Of a DNA stretch of 64,000 nt, positions 1 through 12,792 are shown in pieces; position 1 is the first letter of the stretch; every line of letters begins with the position of its first letter. Source of the DNA: Edolisoma coerulescens (Eukaryota > Chordata > Aves > Passeriformes > Campephagidae); contig VWZW01004108.1 of assembly GCA_013397115.1 (NCBI GenBank), positions 124,001 to 188,000 of the forward strand. Reading direction: 5' to 3'. The translations under genes were made by a program, and so were the position numbers. A model generated the notes under the pieces. The model saw only the letters and a list, made by a program, of their open reading frames with translations. It ran no database searches and was not told where the DNA came from.

Positions 1-939
1 TGAGCAGACTGAATTTTACATTCTCTTTGTCCTCCTTTAAAAGCTGAGTTATTTTGGTGTGGGGATTTTTATGGTGTTTTATGTGTTTGGTTTTTTTTTC
101 CTCCTGAATACACTCAGTGATTTTTCTGAATTCTCTCATACTAAATGAACTGATCTAAGTTCCCAAATATCTCAGATGTAGTCTGTTTATGTTTTCAAGT
201 AATAGAAGAAATTACTTGAAGCCCACAGTGTGCCACAGTATTTTAGTCAAGCATCTACAACACACGCTGCCTTTGAGAGCGCTGTGCTGGTCCCATCCCC
301 TCCATGAAATGCTGTGTCAGGCATTCCCAAAGCAATTTTTTTAAATGCTGTCTCTCTGAGCTCTCCTCCAAACTGTAAGGCAGAGCCAAATCTGTCAGGC
401 CAGGCTCTCCTCTCTTTGAATTACTAGCAGCCAAGATTAATTAGCACCCAAAGCGTTTCCAGCTGTACCGTTCGTGCGGCGCTGCTGCCGTGATGCGTCA
501 CCACTCCCCAGGTCTGTGATTCATTGCTCTGTCAGTGGTTTGAGATACAGTGTATGAGAATGCCATATAAATGCAAATACAAATACAAACACTGAATTCC
601 CCCTGTTGGCTACTGATAAGGTGCTCATCCAGATGGCACACAGCGATTTAAAAGTGGAAAACCATGGAAGGAAGGGGAAACTCAATGATTATTCTTAAAG
701 TCTGTTTTCTTTTTCTTATATAAGCTTGAACTGGAAAAAAAACCCCATCAACAACTTTGGTTTCTTCCTTGGCTACCTTTGTGGTGCACGAAGATGATAT
801 CTTTCTGATTATTTAAATTAGAATGAGGATAAATTTTGAGATGTGTTTGGGAAATGGTACAATTTGCTGTATGTGGGAGTGTGTGTTCTCAGGGACTGAA
901 CTGAACAAGGTCTGCTTGTGGTCTGGATTCATTTGGGCT
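1..939. other. Unique non-coding sequence with motif-rich segment 430-700
   Basis: No gene is recognised. A homeodomain-type TTAATTAG lies at 437-444. It is followed by seven CpG dinucleotides between 453 and 497, then a TGCGTCA (CRE/ATF-like) site at 494-500, an AT-rich CArG-like stretch near 563 and a POU octamer ATGCAAAT at 571-578. This packing resembles a developmental enhancer or conserved non-coding element, but conservation cannot be seen from one sequence. The rest is AT-leaning with a nine-base T run at 91-99. Confidence 0.4.
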
Positions 940-1390
940 TCACTTGAATGCGTCCAAAGGAGGGCAACAAGACTGGCTTGGAACACAAGCCCATGAGGAA
1001 TGACTGAGGGAGCTGGGGGGGTTTAGCCTGGAGAAAAGGAGACTCAGAGATGACCTTATCATTCTCTACAACTCCCTGAAAGGTGGTTGTAGTCAGGTGG
1101 GGGTTGGTCTCTTTTTCCAGGCAACAACTGACAGAACAAGAGGACACAGTCTCAAGCTGCACCAAGGGAAATTTAGGCTGGATGTTAGGAAAAGGGTTTT
1201 TACTGAAAGAGTGATAAAGTTCTGGAATCGTCTGCCCGGGGAGGTGGTGGAGTCACCATCCCTGGATGTGTTTAAAAAAAGACTGGATGTGGCACTCGGT
1301 GCCATGGTTTAGTTGAGGTGGAGTTAGGGCATGGGTTGGACTCGGTGATCTTGAAGGTCTCTTCCAACCTGGTGATTCTGTGATTCTGTG
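940..1390 (+). mobile_element. CR1 LINE, 5'-truncated 3' end
   Basis: This is the 3' end of a chicken-repeat-1 (CR1) non-LTR retrotransposon. Seen directly: the family's characteristic run begins with the 'gcgtccaaaggagggcaac' block. It continues through 'tttagcctggagaaaaggag', 'ggtggttgta', 'gaggtggtggagtcaccatc' and 'cttccaacctggtgattctg'. It ends in two copies of an 8-bp ATTCTGTG unit, the normal CR1 terminus, which lacks a poly-A tail. CR1 copies usually lack target-site duplications and are truncated at the 5' end, as here. Compared with the family pattern, the first 150 bp carry stops and frameshifts, so the copy is dead. It is the longest and least decayed CR1 in the window, suggesting a younger insertion than the other copies. 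Confidence 0.96.
1097..1312 (+). pseudogene. C-terminal remnant of CR1 ORF2 (endonuclease/reverse transcriptase polyprotein)
   Basis: An open frame of about 71 codons encodes the extreme C-terminus of CR1 ORF2, the protein that nicks and reverse-transcribes the element. The peptide contains the family's hallmark segments: TDRTRGHSLKLHQGKFRLDV, FTERVIKFWNRLPGEVV and ESPSLDVFKKRLDVALGAMV, followed by the ORF2 stop. This region lies downstream of the catalytic reverse-transcriptase motifs, so no catalytic residues are present. The frame upstream, in positions 940-1096, is broken by stops and a frame change. The apparent GTG start at 1097 is arbitrary: the real protein began several kilobases further upstream in a full-length element. 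No function is expected. Confidence 0.93.
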
Positions 1391-2520
1391 TGTGTAATGA
1401 GGATGGCAGGACACTGCTTTTGCTTCATTCCCTGGTCACCTGCACTGACTCAAAATGCAGGAGATGTTCCTGCCAAGGGACCCTGGGACAGCTTAGGCTC
1501 CACTTGCTCAGCCATCCAAAAGGGAAAGGAGATGTTTGTGAAGACAAGGCTGCTCTCATCATGGTATGGCACATACTTTAATTTGAATTGCTTTCTGTTA
1601 TCTTTAAGTACATGTTCTTAATGGAAAAGTAATTCCTTTTGTCTGCAAAGAATTTTGTCCTGAAGGTACGTACGTAAGTGTCTCAATCCTATTTATGTCC
1701 CTAATGTTATAAGGCTTGCTGGCACAGACTTCTTAATTTTCTGTAGTGCTGTACTGGTGGTGCTGTGTGTGTAAAGTTCTCATCCAGATACCAAGGCCAG
1801 CCTTCCATGCAGGTAGTGCAAAAGGAAAGTTTGCAATGTGAGACTGATGTGTATTTTTTTTATCCTGGTGTTTTGCCACTGCATGGACACAGGTGGAAAT
1901 GTGTTTGTTATACGCCCTTGGTCCAGGGATTTTTTTTGACTGAGTTTGTGTGGATCTGGAAACTGGAAATCTGAAGGGGGTCAGCATGTGTTGCTGTAGT
2001 TTCAGAGGCAGCAGGACTCTGATGGATCACCTCTGCTTTAAGCTCTGGGTCTCCTCACTGGTTTAGTAATCATTAGAGGTCTGTCCTAGTAGTATCATAC
2101 AATAGCTTTTCCTTGAGTGTTCTTGCTGGCATAAAGCACGTGGCTGCCATATTTCATTCATGATTGCAAGAACCAATTTTCTAAATGTGTACAACTGCTA
2201 CTATCATTTTAAATACTAATTCACTTTTGCATGTTTTGCACTAACCATACACTACTTGCATTAATAAGACTGTGTCATTTTCCTGAAATGTATCCAGCCT
2301 GTGTAAGCCAAAGATGTTGCAAAAACAACAAACACAGTGAAGGACAAGAGTTCTTGCTCATTTCCCTGTCTAATGGTAAGGTTTTGTTTTTAAGACTTTT
2401 AAGAAGAGAAATTGGAAAATTTAGGATGCTTTTCTAGTTGACCTAGATCCACAAAGGATTAGAGGGCTTTGCTCATTACTCCAGTTCTTTTCTGAAAACA
2501 AAATTAGACTTGCTGTATCT

Positions 2521-2745
2521 GTCATAAGAAGGTGTTAAGGAAAGGAGGCTGGAAAAAAAGTGGGGATGGGTGATGATTGGTCTTGTGGAGATAGAGGGAG
2601 AAGGTGAGAAGGCAGCAGGGAGAGAAGGGAACAACAGATTAGAGATGAGATTGGGAATGAACAGAAAGATGCAAAAACACTTGGCAGGTGGGAAACGGGC
2701 TGGGTAAGATTCAGGAGACAGCAGGAGCAAGGAGTTAAAGTCTGC
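2521..2745. repeat. Purine-rich, low-complexity stretch
   Basis: The plus strand is dominated by G and A here, with many GGAGA, GAAGG and GGGAGA words, and the complementary strand is correspondingly pyrimidine-rich. No regular period is visible, so it is a low-complexity region rather than a microsatellite. The minus-strand 90-codon frame covering it (2476-2748) is serine/proline/leucine/phenylalanine-rich purely because of this composition and is not a gene. Confidence 0.5.
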
Positions 2746-3247
2746 CAAGCATTGTTAAAGCAGCAGGAGATGCTTTTATTGGTAACATTTTGAATAGACT
2801 ATTGTAAAATATAGATCACTGGTTGATGCAAACAGTAATAGGGGCTTTAACATGGGTCTTGGCATCAGCAGTGTGCCCAGCATACCTTATTTGTATGGTA
2901 GAAACAGATCCAGACCATGTGGAAATTTGAGTATTTCTTCGCTGGTATCTGGTTCACGACCTATAGGTTGACATATGTCTTGACATTTCTGGAGTGACTC
3001 CCTTTGTTCCTGGTTTAATTGAGCTGTTACCTCATTCTGAATGCTATCCACTGCCAAATTTAACATGGAACAAAACCAATGCTTCATCATCACTGCCCGC
3101 CCTGTTTCTCATATTAGATGTACTCAAGTCCTCAGGCTGGATAACCCTTTTATTATGTTACCCCTGCAACCTGATGGCAGGTTTGCCATGACTATAACTG
3201 TGACTTCCACTTAATATATGTGCCAAATATTTCCTCATTATCTGCTG

Positions 3248-3295
3248 TTTTTCCTGCTCTTCATCTCTCTTTCTTTTCTTCTTTTTTTTTTTTTT
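3248..3295 (+). repeat. Pyrimidine tract ending in T14
   Basis: An almost pure C/T tract ends in a 14-base T run (3282-3295), followed by AATTAACA. It could be a strong polypyrimidine tract, but the next AG does not follow closely enough for a typical splice acceptor. It could also be the reverse-strand poly-A tail of an old retrocopy, yet no recognisable retrocopy body flanks it. Confidence 0.6.
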
Positions 3296-6200
3296 AATTA
3301 ACACTTGGGTTGGTGTTTGTGACTAGACTTACATGAACCCTGAAGCTCAAGGGTGTTTGTCTCCTCAGCAACCCAACAGGGGAGAAAATTTTAAATGTGG
3401 TTATCTTCAGGTGTATTACAATATAATATTTGTATGCTCTCGTTGTAAAACAGGCTTTTGGGACATTTTCATAACTGCTTTCTTTCTCTCTCTCCGTTTG
3501 CCCTACAGATTATTTATAGTGATGCTTTCTTCTCTTAGTTTCTTTTTCATTCCATGGCCTGTTGTGAATAGTAAAATGCCACATGGTAAGATAACATCTA
3601 GAGACACAAGAGATGGGGGATACATGTTGATTGCAGCAATAGGATCCATAATAAACAGGGCATTTGTTGACTGTGTCATCTGATGACAAAAAGTCAGCTG
3701 GAGAACTGAAAGTGGACAGCAAAATTTCAGTGCTGAGTCAGTTCACAATGGAGATTATCAGCACTAGAAATATAAGATCCAGTTTTAAGTTCACCAGTTT
3801 CAGATTATTACAAATTCACTACTTTTAAATGAATGGTGGTTTACCCTGGAGCAAACCAACAACAGATCATGCCTGCAGTGTGTAAGGGAACGGGAGAGAT
3901 GTTCAGGAAGGGAAATGGAACTCCCTTAGCTGGATAAACACGGGTTGTGTTCACTTTTAGAACAAAGATAAATAACAGCATAGCTGGCATGGCTTGCACC
4001 CTGAAAAATGATATCTGCATTAGAAGTTCTGACTTGTTTGGTGACACCAAAGTGTATTCAGAAGTGAAAAAGTCTAAAAATGAGGAGTTTTGCAAGAACT
4101 GACTGGAATCAAGACTATGCTATGCTGGATGTGCCCTCTAATGGTTCATGGTCATCAGCAGAATGTTGTCATTGAGATCTCCTCCGTGGAAGGAGAGAGC
4201 TACAATGGGTTGTAACTAGTTGACCTGACACTAAGTTAATATTCAGCTCTGTACATAAAAAAATGGGGGTTTTGACAGTGTTTGATTCTGTTTCAGCTTT
4301 GTTCCCACCGAAACAGCCTCCTTTAGAGGGTATATAGGTGCTTTGGCTGCTTCTGTAATCCTTACAACTCATTAACAGCACTGGGATGCCAGACTGAGGG
4401 GAGGATTCCTTTCCCTTTATCTTCCTTAGACTCCCAATGTGAGAGCAATTTATTGTGCCCTTGGACAGGATAGCAGGGCTTTGAAGGCATATTTCACCAT
4501 GAATCCTTGCTTACTCAAAATTCTCATTCAAACTTGAGAGATTTCCTTCAGTGAAAAAAACCTGCAGGGCCAGGCCTGTTATCTTTAATGGCAGAAACAG
4601 AGAAAGCTGCAGGCTTGAGCTTTGTTTTTGACAGGTTAAATGCCTGTGTTTCATCTTTAAAACAAATTTTATAATTGTATTACAGAAAAAACCCTTTAAG
4701 TTAAGTAAGACTGCAAATCAAGGGTATAGTATACGGTGTTAATGAGGAAAGAAACCTAGCAACTCAGTGGGAGAGAGAAAAAGAAGTTTATTTTATTTGT
4801 CTTTATGGTGAGGTTATGGAAGAATTAGGTAGAAAAGCTATACACTTTATAAAAAGATTTTGCTGTTGAGTATTTGCCTTTCAATTAGATATTCTGGGAA
4901 TCACAAAGACCCTGAGGAAACAAATGAGAAGATGCAGGAGAGAAATCTGAAATTCCTTGAGACATCAGCCATTTTCATCTGACAGATCATGAAAATCAGA
5001 CAGATCGTGACCTGCTGATGCTCAGCCACTGGAGATCCTGCCCTGCAGCATGGCTGAGACTGTTTCACATTCCCAGGGCCTGGAGCTAGGAAGAAAGAGG
5101 CCCTCTGAGGAAAGGGCAGGAGTGTGTTTCACACTGTGGTTTGCCAGCACTGAGCCAGCAGGGCAAGTCTTTCCTCACACCTCATTGCAAACCTGGTCCA
5201 AATGCAGAAACTGACTTATTTTGGCTCAACCTGATCAGAATGGCAACACATTAACACATTTGTGAGAAAAGGAATCAGAGCAGCCAGACTTCAGCAGGAC
5301 TAAAATTATTCCTAGAACAGTGCTTCAGGAGTACCTACCTGTAGAGCATGAACTTTTCTTCCGTGCGGAAAAAGAAGGCTTCACGTAACACAGAGATTTT
5401 GGCAAAATGTAATCAGTGTTCACCTTGGAAGTGAACTCAGCAGCTGCTCTCTCCCTGCTGGACCTCACCTCCCTCCCTCAGGTTTCTGAAGGGAAAACTT
5501 CCTTGAACCTTTCTCTAGCTGTCCTTCTGGCCCTTAGGAGCCTCTTGAGTCCTTTCTGGTTTGGGAAATGCTGTATCAGCACTCACGAGTATCTCAAGAT
5601 AGCAAGGCATGGGCTCAGGTGCAGACAGGAGTCTGGTGCAGAGCCACTTGCCATCCTGCTCTGACCAGCCCTGTAACACCTCTGAAGATGAGGCATGAAT
5701 CACTGAGGCAGTCTCAGAAATGAAGACACACCTTTCAAGGTTGGGAGACTTCAATCATTTGCAAAGTGCAGACTGCTAAAGAGCAGAGCAACTATTTGTC
5801 AGTCCATGTAGTAGAACCCAAGCTGCTTATTCTTTAGTAATTTGTATCCAATGAGAAAAAAATGGATTTTTGAAAAATTCATGCAAATTAGATGGAAAAT
5901 GCTGATTAGTTCAGGCAAGCTGCATATGAAGAATGGATTTTCTCTTCCTTTAATATGCTCTGCTAGTCTCCTCTTCTGTCTCAGTGTCTTTTTCTCCCCT
6001 GCTTATTACAGTATGTGATTGAATACTGTTATAAAGGTCCCATGTGTGCATCTTCCAGCTCTTGTTTTCCCTCTGCTGTACACAAGGGTGGCCTCAGACT
6101 CTGCATATGCTTAACTGAAATAAACTCCCATTCAGCGGGTGAGGAGAATGCAGGGATCTTGTGTATAGGTTATGGAGCAGTCTCTTGCCAGGCTGGTGCC

Positions 6201-9200
6201 CCAGTGTCCACCAGGAGCACCTGGACTGAGCCAAGCAGGAGCCTGGAGACTGTGCCCGTGCTCCATGTCCACTGGTGCCCAGTTACAGCTGAGTTCTGAG
6301 GACGCGAGTTCAAAACAAGAGTCATATAAATACATCAATGAAGGAGAAGGCTGGCTGGCTGCAGCACAGAACACAGATGGCTGTAGTAAAGAAGCCACCT
6401 GCTGAAACAGGCTGGACTGAGTAGGGGCTGCCTCCTTCCTCACCAGCCACATCAGAGGGCCACGTGTGCAAGAGAGAGAAGCAGCTCTCGAGGAGTGGGT
6501 GTAATGCACAGTGAGAGTTCAGTGAGAAGACAGACTGCCCTGGGTAAAACGTGTGTTTTGAGGAAAAAGTGCTTTGGAAGAACCTGTCTTGATACTTACA
6601 TGAAGTTTTTTCAGCCCATTTTAAGATCTACTTTTGTCTGGTTTTTGACTGCACATTTTAGGAACCTAGGATTCCATTCTGGACCAGTAAAACACTAACT
6701 CTATTCTTGTCTTAGATGAAGGAAACTGTAGGAGATAAAACTACTAAAATCTAGGCAGCAACAATGACTTCTGTCTACTGAGAGTTAGAGCAACTAGATG
6801 CAAGGCAAGAATGTGCTTTGAAGTCTCTGGACAATCAGGATGTGACCCACAAACAGGAAAGAACAGTTATGAAACAGAAATGCATGAATCCAGAATATGC
6901 AAAGAAAAAAATTTAGGGGTAAACTAATACTGCTACCACCAAGGCTGCCAACACTGTAGCAGGGGTACTACTGCTAAGCACAAAGATTCCTCAGTAGCAA
7001 AGGTTCATCAGGAGAGACTGAATATTAAAGAAATAATATTTGTAAAGGAAATAATTTGGTTTGAGATTGCAGTTTTCATCTTCATTGAAGTCTGTTCAGA
7101 GCATTTTGAGGCTACAGGAAAATTCAAAAGGAGTGGCATCAAAGGGCAAATATGACACTGAACTGAGTTGGAGAACAGGGCAAGATGCACTGTTTGGAAG
7201 CCCCTTGTCCTTCTCTGTCAATAAGTATGGGAAAAGAGGGAGCATGCCTGAGACAGTGACTGCAATCAATGAATCAGGAAAAGCTGAGATGGTGCACAAT
7301 GGTTCTGCTACTGGAACTGACAGTACAGAGAGAAAAGGACTTCTTTAGAGAGTGAAAAAAGCCACCCTCAGCTGTGTGCTGCTCTTTTTAGGCTCCTTCC
7401 TCTTCTAAGTTCTTGCCGTGTGGAAGGAGAAATGGAGTTTACTGAATATTTGTGTGAAGCAAAGAGATGGAGAAAGAACATGACAGTCTACTGGGTTTGA
7501 TGTACTTTTCCTAGGGATGCTTTTTTTTTCACTAAATGGGGTGAGGTGAGTGACTTCTTCTCTTTCCACAGATATTGCTATATAACCTCCTGACACAGAC
7601 ATGGTTTTCCCTCCAAGTTTGTGCAGCATTTCTGAAGAGACCAATGGATGTTCTCAGGAAATACTCCAAAAATCTGCAGAAGTTTTAAGCTCCCCTCTTT
7701 GTCCTGGGCACTTTCCTTTGTTATCTGCAGTGTGTCAGCTCAGCTCGGTGGGAAAACCCTGGAGGCTGTGCTTTGCATGTGGCTTTGCTTTCTACACCCA
7801 GGCAAAACCCAGTTGTTTCTGTCAAATGTCTTGGGATGGAAATTACAACTGGCTGTGGTGGAGGTTTTGACAGAAGTGGATGGGTAGCTACTTGTATCTT
7901 AATCTGAGAGGCAGTAGATCCCCTGAAACCAGGCAGGCTGGGCTGCTTTTGCAAGTCCTGTTGAAGGATCATGTGAAAATGCTGTTACCTGGTAGAGAGT
8001 AAGAATCACTGTATTTTGTGCTCTAAATGTGAGAGCTTTTTGAGAGAAAAAAATCTAAAGATGACCTCAGGACAGGAGGATCTGATCCTCAGCCAGGCTG
8101 AATTTGCATAAGGAGACTGCAGGAAGAGACAGGCAAACTTAAATAAGTACAAGGTTGTTTGTCACGATAAATTAATGCCCTCAGTTGTCAGATGGATATG
8201 GGAGGTAAGCAGCACACCTCAGCATGCCATTCCTGAAACAGAAAGGGAGTGTTTTCCAGACAAAATCGTTGTAGTGTGAGTCTACAACTAGTTGAAAACT
8301 GCACTGAAATAAGTCACGGATGTCAATAACCAAGTCATGTCAGAGACATATATTAAGTCAACTCTGGTTGTTGATCTTGTTCACTTCTATATTTTCATCA
8401 TTGGCTGCTGGAATTGAGTTTATTTTATAGATTTTGTAGGTTGTGAGATCCAGAAGGGACTGCAGCGGCCTTGCAGAAAATGATCAGAAGTCTTGATAAT
8501 TTTGGGAACTCTGGCAGTCAGTAAGGTCAAGTCTTACACTTATGCAAATATTCGTATAAATATGCACTTTGGATGAATAAAATCCCGAAGTGCAGTGCTT
8601 AAATAGGGAATAATTAGCTACTCATTTATTAGTTGAGCCTACAGGTTTTCCATCTTAAACTAAACATGAGTTAACTTTACCTTACCATGCCAAAGGTAAC
8701 TCTGGGACAATCTGAGAACTGTTTAAGACACAGAATTTGTTCATTCCATCTTCTATGGTACTGTTATCACAGTTTTCAAAGACAAGTAATAGATCTCAAC
8801 CAGGGAGAATGACAAGGGGTTTTCTTTGCTGAGGTTGTTTTTTTACTTACAAGATGTTAAACAATGGAAGAACTAGTGTAGTCTACTTTAGGGAAAAGGA
8901 AATTGAGGGTTTTCAACATCTTTGAATATACAGAAAGATTCTACAAAGAGAAAAATACTCCTTTATGCTCACTGGACAGTGAAAAGATATAACAGACTGA
9001 ATTTATATGTATGCCTACAGCCAGAGATACTTAGATTACACCTCAGAAACCTTTTCTAGCAGTAAGTGCAGTTAAGTAATGGAGTTAGGTCATCGTGTGT
9101 TCTTGGGTAAATAAATGTTGCTGAATGGGGCTCTTTCTCCTGGGAAATGCAAGGATGTCCCTCCCCTCTGCAGCCCAGCCCCAGGAGCCTGTACCAGCAC

Positions 9201-11950
9201 TGCTGTGCAAGGGACTGGCAGGATGGTTAAAGCAAGTCCTTCATGTCTAATCTTCATCTCCAAACTTTCAATTTTTGTGCATTTCTGTTTTCAGCTTTGC
9301 TTGCAGAGGCTGGACCACTTATTCTGAGTCACCCTTCTGTTGGAATTTTTACCTTTTTACACTCTTTCTAGTGTTCAGCTTCCTCCACTCTCTCTCCTCA
9401 GTTCAGTCAGCAGCAGACTCGCTCTATTTACAGAGAGAGAGAAAAAGATTTCCTAAGTATGGCTGGGATGTCACAGTTCCTGAATTGTCCTAAGGCAACC
9501 CCTTTGATTCCCTTTAATACATATATAGAGCTTATTGAGCACCAGTTGGATGTGTGAAATTAGCTGGATGAAGCTGATCCTCTGGTTATGCAGAAAGAAG
9601 AAGCTGCAGAGAAAAAGGGAGGAGTTCTAAAAATTAGAGGCAAAAACTTGCCTCTGTTGAAACCAGTGGAAATTTTCATTGACTTTGATGGGGTCATAAA
9701 TTCACAATAATCTTTATATTTTGGCACGAATTATTAAAGATGCATTAACTTCACTGGAGGCCTGTCAATGTACAGGAGAACACGAGAACACGGTTCTATT
9801 CTTTAGGGGATTCGTGAAATGATGTGTTTCAATATGTGGGTTGCTAAGTTGTTAACTCAAATGCAGTGTGAGTACTATCTGAAAAGCTAATCTAAAGTAA
9901 TAAAGCTAATGTGCTCTTGGAGCATCCTGAGGATTTGAAGTCAATGCAATTCTTGAATGACGAACATAATTTTGAAAGATATAAAATAGTTTATAAAAGC
10001 ACATTGCAGTCCATTGTAGAGAAGCATCTTACTACTTTTTTCAGTGGAAATGAAATCTTTGCTGTGGCATGAACTTTGGGTTGATCAATCTTCAATGTAG
10101 TCACAAATACAATTTACTGTTATTACAACAATTTGTTGTTTTTATAGCACTAGCAATGTTCTTAGTAATTTGCAGGTAGGTGTTAAAACAAAAGCTGTTC
10201 CCCAAAGGAAGTAAAATATACACCTTTAGTAGATAAAAGAACATCATGTATGTTTTGTAGCACACAGCATACTGAGCAGGGACGTGCTCTAGTAATGAAC
10301 TTAGATCCTGCATGGATACAAAAGGGAGAAAATCTTTATTGTTTCCTCTACTGATCTTTTGCTTAGACTTCCTAGTGTGTGTTTTCTTGTTTCACTGTAT
10401 TGGCTCCTATATATCCCACAGTACCTTCTGTTTCCTGGAGCAGAGGAAACTGAACCAGCAGTATTTTTCTAGGAGAGACTCTGTGTTTTCTGTGATGGCA
10501 AACAGGCACTGGGGGCCCTGAGCCTCAGCCCTGTGCTGGCTCTGCAGTGCTGGCAGTGTTACCAAGCTGACAGGCCAGAAAGAGTGGCAGTCACACGCAT
10601 TATTAACATGTTTAGCTTTCTGTCACTGTGCTGTAGTGTGTGCTGTGAGGGTATAGCCCACAGGCTGTCCTCAGCTCTGGGACAACAGGAAGACTTCTGT
10701 CCCCTCCTTTGTTTGGGGAAAGCAGGAAAAATAGTGGGTTTGCATGTCAACTCAAACTGTGCAAACTTGGCTGAAATCTTGCTGTTTTTAACAGACTTCA
10801 GTAAAAGTTATGCAGACAATAAATGTTGTGACAAAAACTCTTGTCTTGCCTTCAGAAAACAGTCGACCCAAGTAATGGGCTCTTTCCAGTGGCACTGCAG
10901 GGAAAGGGAATAGAAGCAGCCAGGCTGCTTGAGATGGACATCAAACAGGTTTCATGCATAGAAAGAGCAATTCATGTATTCCCACTCTGCTGGGAAACCA
11001 AAGCAAGTTCTGATCCTGATAATGGCATCTCCTACACATCTGGCTCAGTGTGCATGTTCTTCCCCTGTGCTCCCCATGCAGCCCCAGCAGCTGGGGGATG
11101 GCTTTGTCGTTGTGTTTTCCTCCCTGTGCAGGCAGGTATGGGCTAAAGCCACAGAAAATTCAAAGGCTGATAGATAATTACTAAACCTTTATACCACCAA
11201 ACTGTTTTTCTTCATCATCATGCTCCTTCTTCTTATCAACTCCTATAAACCCTGTGTGTGTTTATAGAGGGAAGAGGAAAGACAGGCCCTATTGTTCCTG
11301 TGGGAGATGAAAATTCTTTCTGAGGGTGACTTGAATTGTCATGTTGAACCAGCTGCTTTTTTCTTGTGTTGGTTTTCTTTTGGCTTTTTCTATTCCAGTT
11401 AGGTTTTGTTTCATTTTGTTCTACTTGCTGACTGTCTGCAATCTGCATCTCTTTATAGGGACAGCTAAAATGAAAGCAAGTAAATTAATGGGCTGACTTG
11501 CAGCACAAGATTGAATAAGTTGCTTAGATAGACATCTCCTCAGGTCTTTCTTCTCTGTCTAGCTGTGAAAGCTCCTGCATCCTTTTCCTTTACATTATAG
11601 GGATACTGAATTAGCCAATAAGTTGAACTGAGCCTGTTTCTGTAAAATCTGTGACAAAAGTTCAGACTTCTAAACAAACTCAGATTACATTCACGTCTGT
11701 GTTTTTTCTATGCATTCTGTGCACAATCCTTAGGGAAAGAATGCTTGCTACGATATCTAAGTTAAAAATAATATTTTACAGTATGTACATGAAGCAAATT
11801 TTGCATTTAAAATTGTGAGGTACTGGAAATGGAGATTAATTTCTGAGTTTTCTTTGAGAAAATAGGAAATTACTGTGCAAGTAATAGATCATCCTATTGT
11901 AAGGTTTTTGCTCAATAGGCACTATTTACCATGTTACACAGGACAAGTAG

Positions 11951-11970
11951 TTAACATATGCAAATGTTAA
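11951..11970. promoter_or_regulatory. Inverted repeat containing a POU octamer
   Basis: A seven-base perfect inverted repeat (TTAACAT / ATGTTAA) flanks a six-base centre. The right part of this palindrome contains the POU-factor octamer ATGCAAAT at 11958-11965. TTAACAT and ATGTTAA also resemble HNF1 half-sites. Binding is an inference from motif match only; a motif this short can arise by chance in AT-rich DNA. Confidence 0.25.
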
Positions 11971-12792
11971 TGATTGAACAAGGAGAAAGTTATCTGACAA
12001 ATTATTCACAGTCCAGGTAAGAGTGATTCAACTTTTTTTTATGATTGTGATCTTTTAGTCTGACCTCCTTTAGAACACAGTAGAGGAGACTTGGATTAAT
12101 TATTTCTTAATTGAAGCAGAGCAGAGCTTCTGGAAAGATGTCATATCCTGCTTTAAAAATGAACATGATGGAGGTCCCGGCATAAAATGTGGCAAAGGAC
12201 TCCACTAGTTATTTGTCCTCTTTGTAAGATTTGTGTCTTTTTTCTGTAACCTGAATTTCTCTCTCTTTGGTGCTGTATGTAATTATTTGTTACATTGAAG
12301 AACCTATTATTTATAGGTTTTTTTCTTTATGTTCTAGTTATTTCACTCTGTGTTTGGCTGTCCCTTTATTTTGCAAATGGAGCAGATGCCAGCATGACTC
12401 ACATGCTGGTAAATTGTTTCTATATTCAATGGGAAAGCTATTTTATGAGGGAAGAATCTTTATAATAATTTCTAATTGCTTAACATAAAATAGTTTTTTA
12501 ATTTAAAACTGAAGAAATAAAGACTTTAGAACCTACAAACAGAAGTCCAATGACAAGAGGAAGAGAAAGCATAAAGGCACAAATTGAGTCTAAAGTCTAG
12601 TGAATACTTATGATGAAAACACAGAGGTAATCAGCTGAGCAGCGCTGAACTGAAGAGAGAAGGCAGCACAGGGCACTTGCTGTAGCAAACATAGAGCTGG
12701 AATAAGATGCCAGCTTTCAGAAGTCAGCCTTTGCTTTATTTCCCAAAGCCAGAAAGCCTTTCCCAAGTATGTTTTCTCTCTCAACTCTTCAG

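Larger units (their letters stand above)
1391..9100. other. Unique non-coding sequence, no gene recognised
   Basis: Only short open frames occur and none has a recognisable domain. Landmarks are a purine-rich stretch (about 2521-2745), a pyrimidine tract (3248-3295), POU octamers at 5881-5888, 8102-8109 (reverse) and 8542-8549, and T runs near 1853, 1930 and 7523. A 68-codon minus-strand frame (2887-3093) is followed by a donor-like GTATGC but reads a stop just before it, so it is not accepted as an exon. Confidence 0.5.

Noticed and set aside
2887..3093. Protein-like 68-codon minus-strand frame with donor-like GTATGC after it
   Set aside because: A stop codon in the same frame lies immediately before the donor, and no family is recognised.
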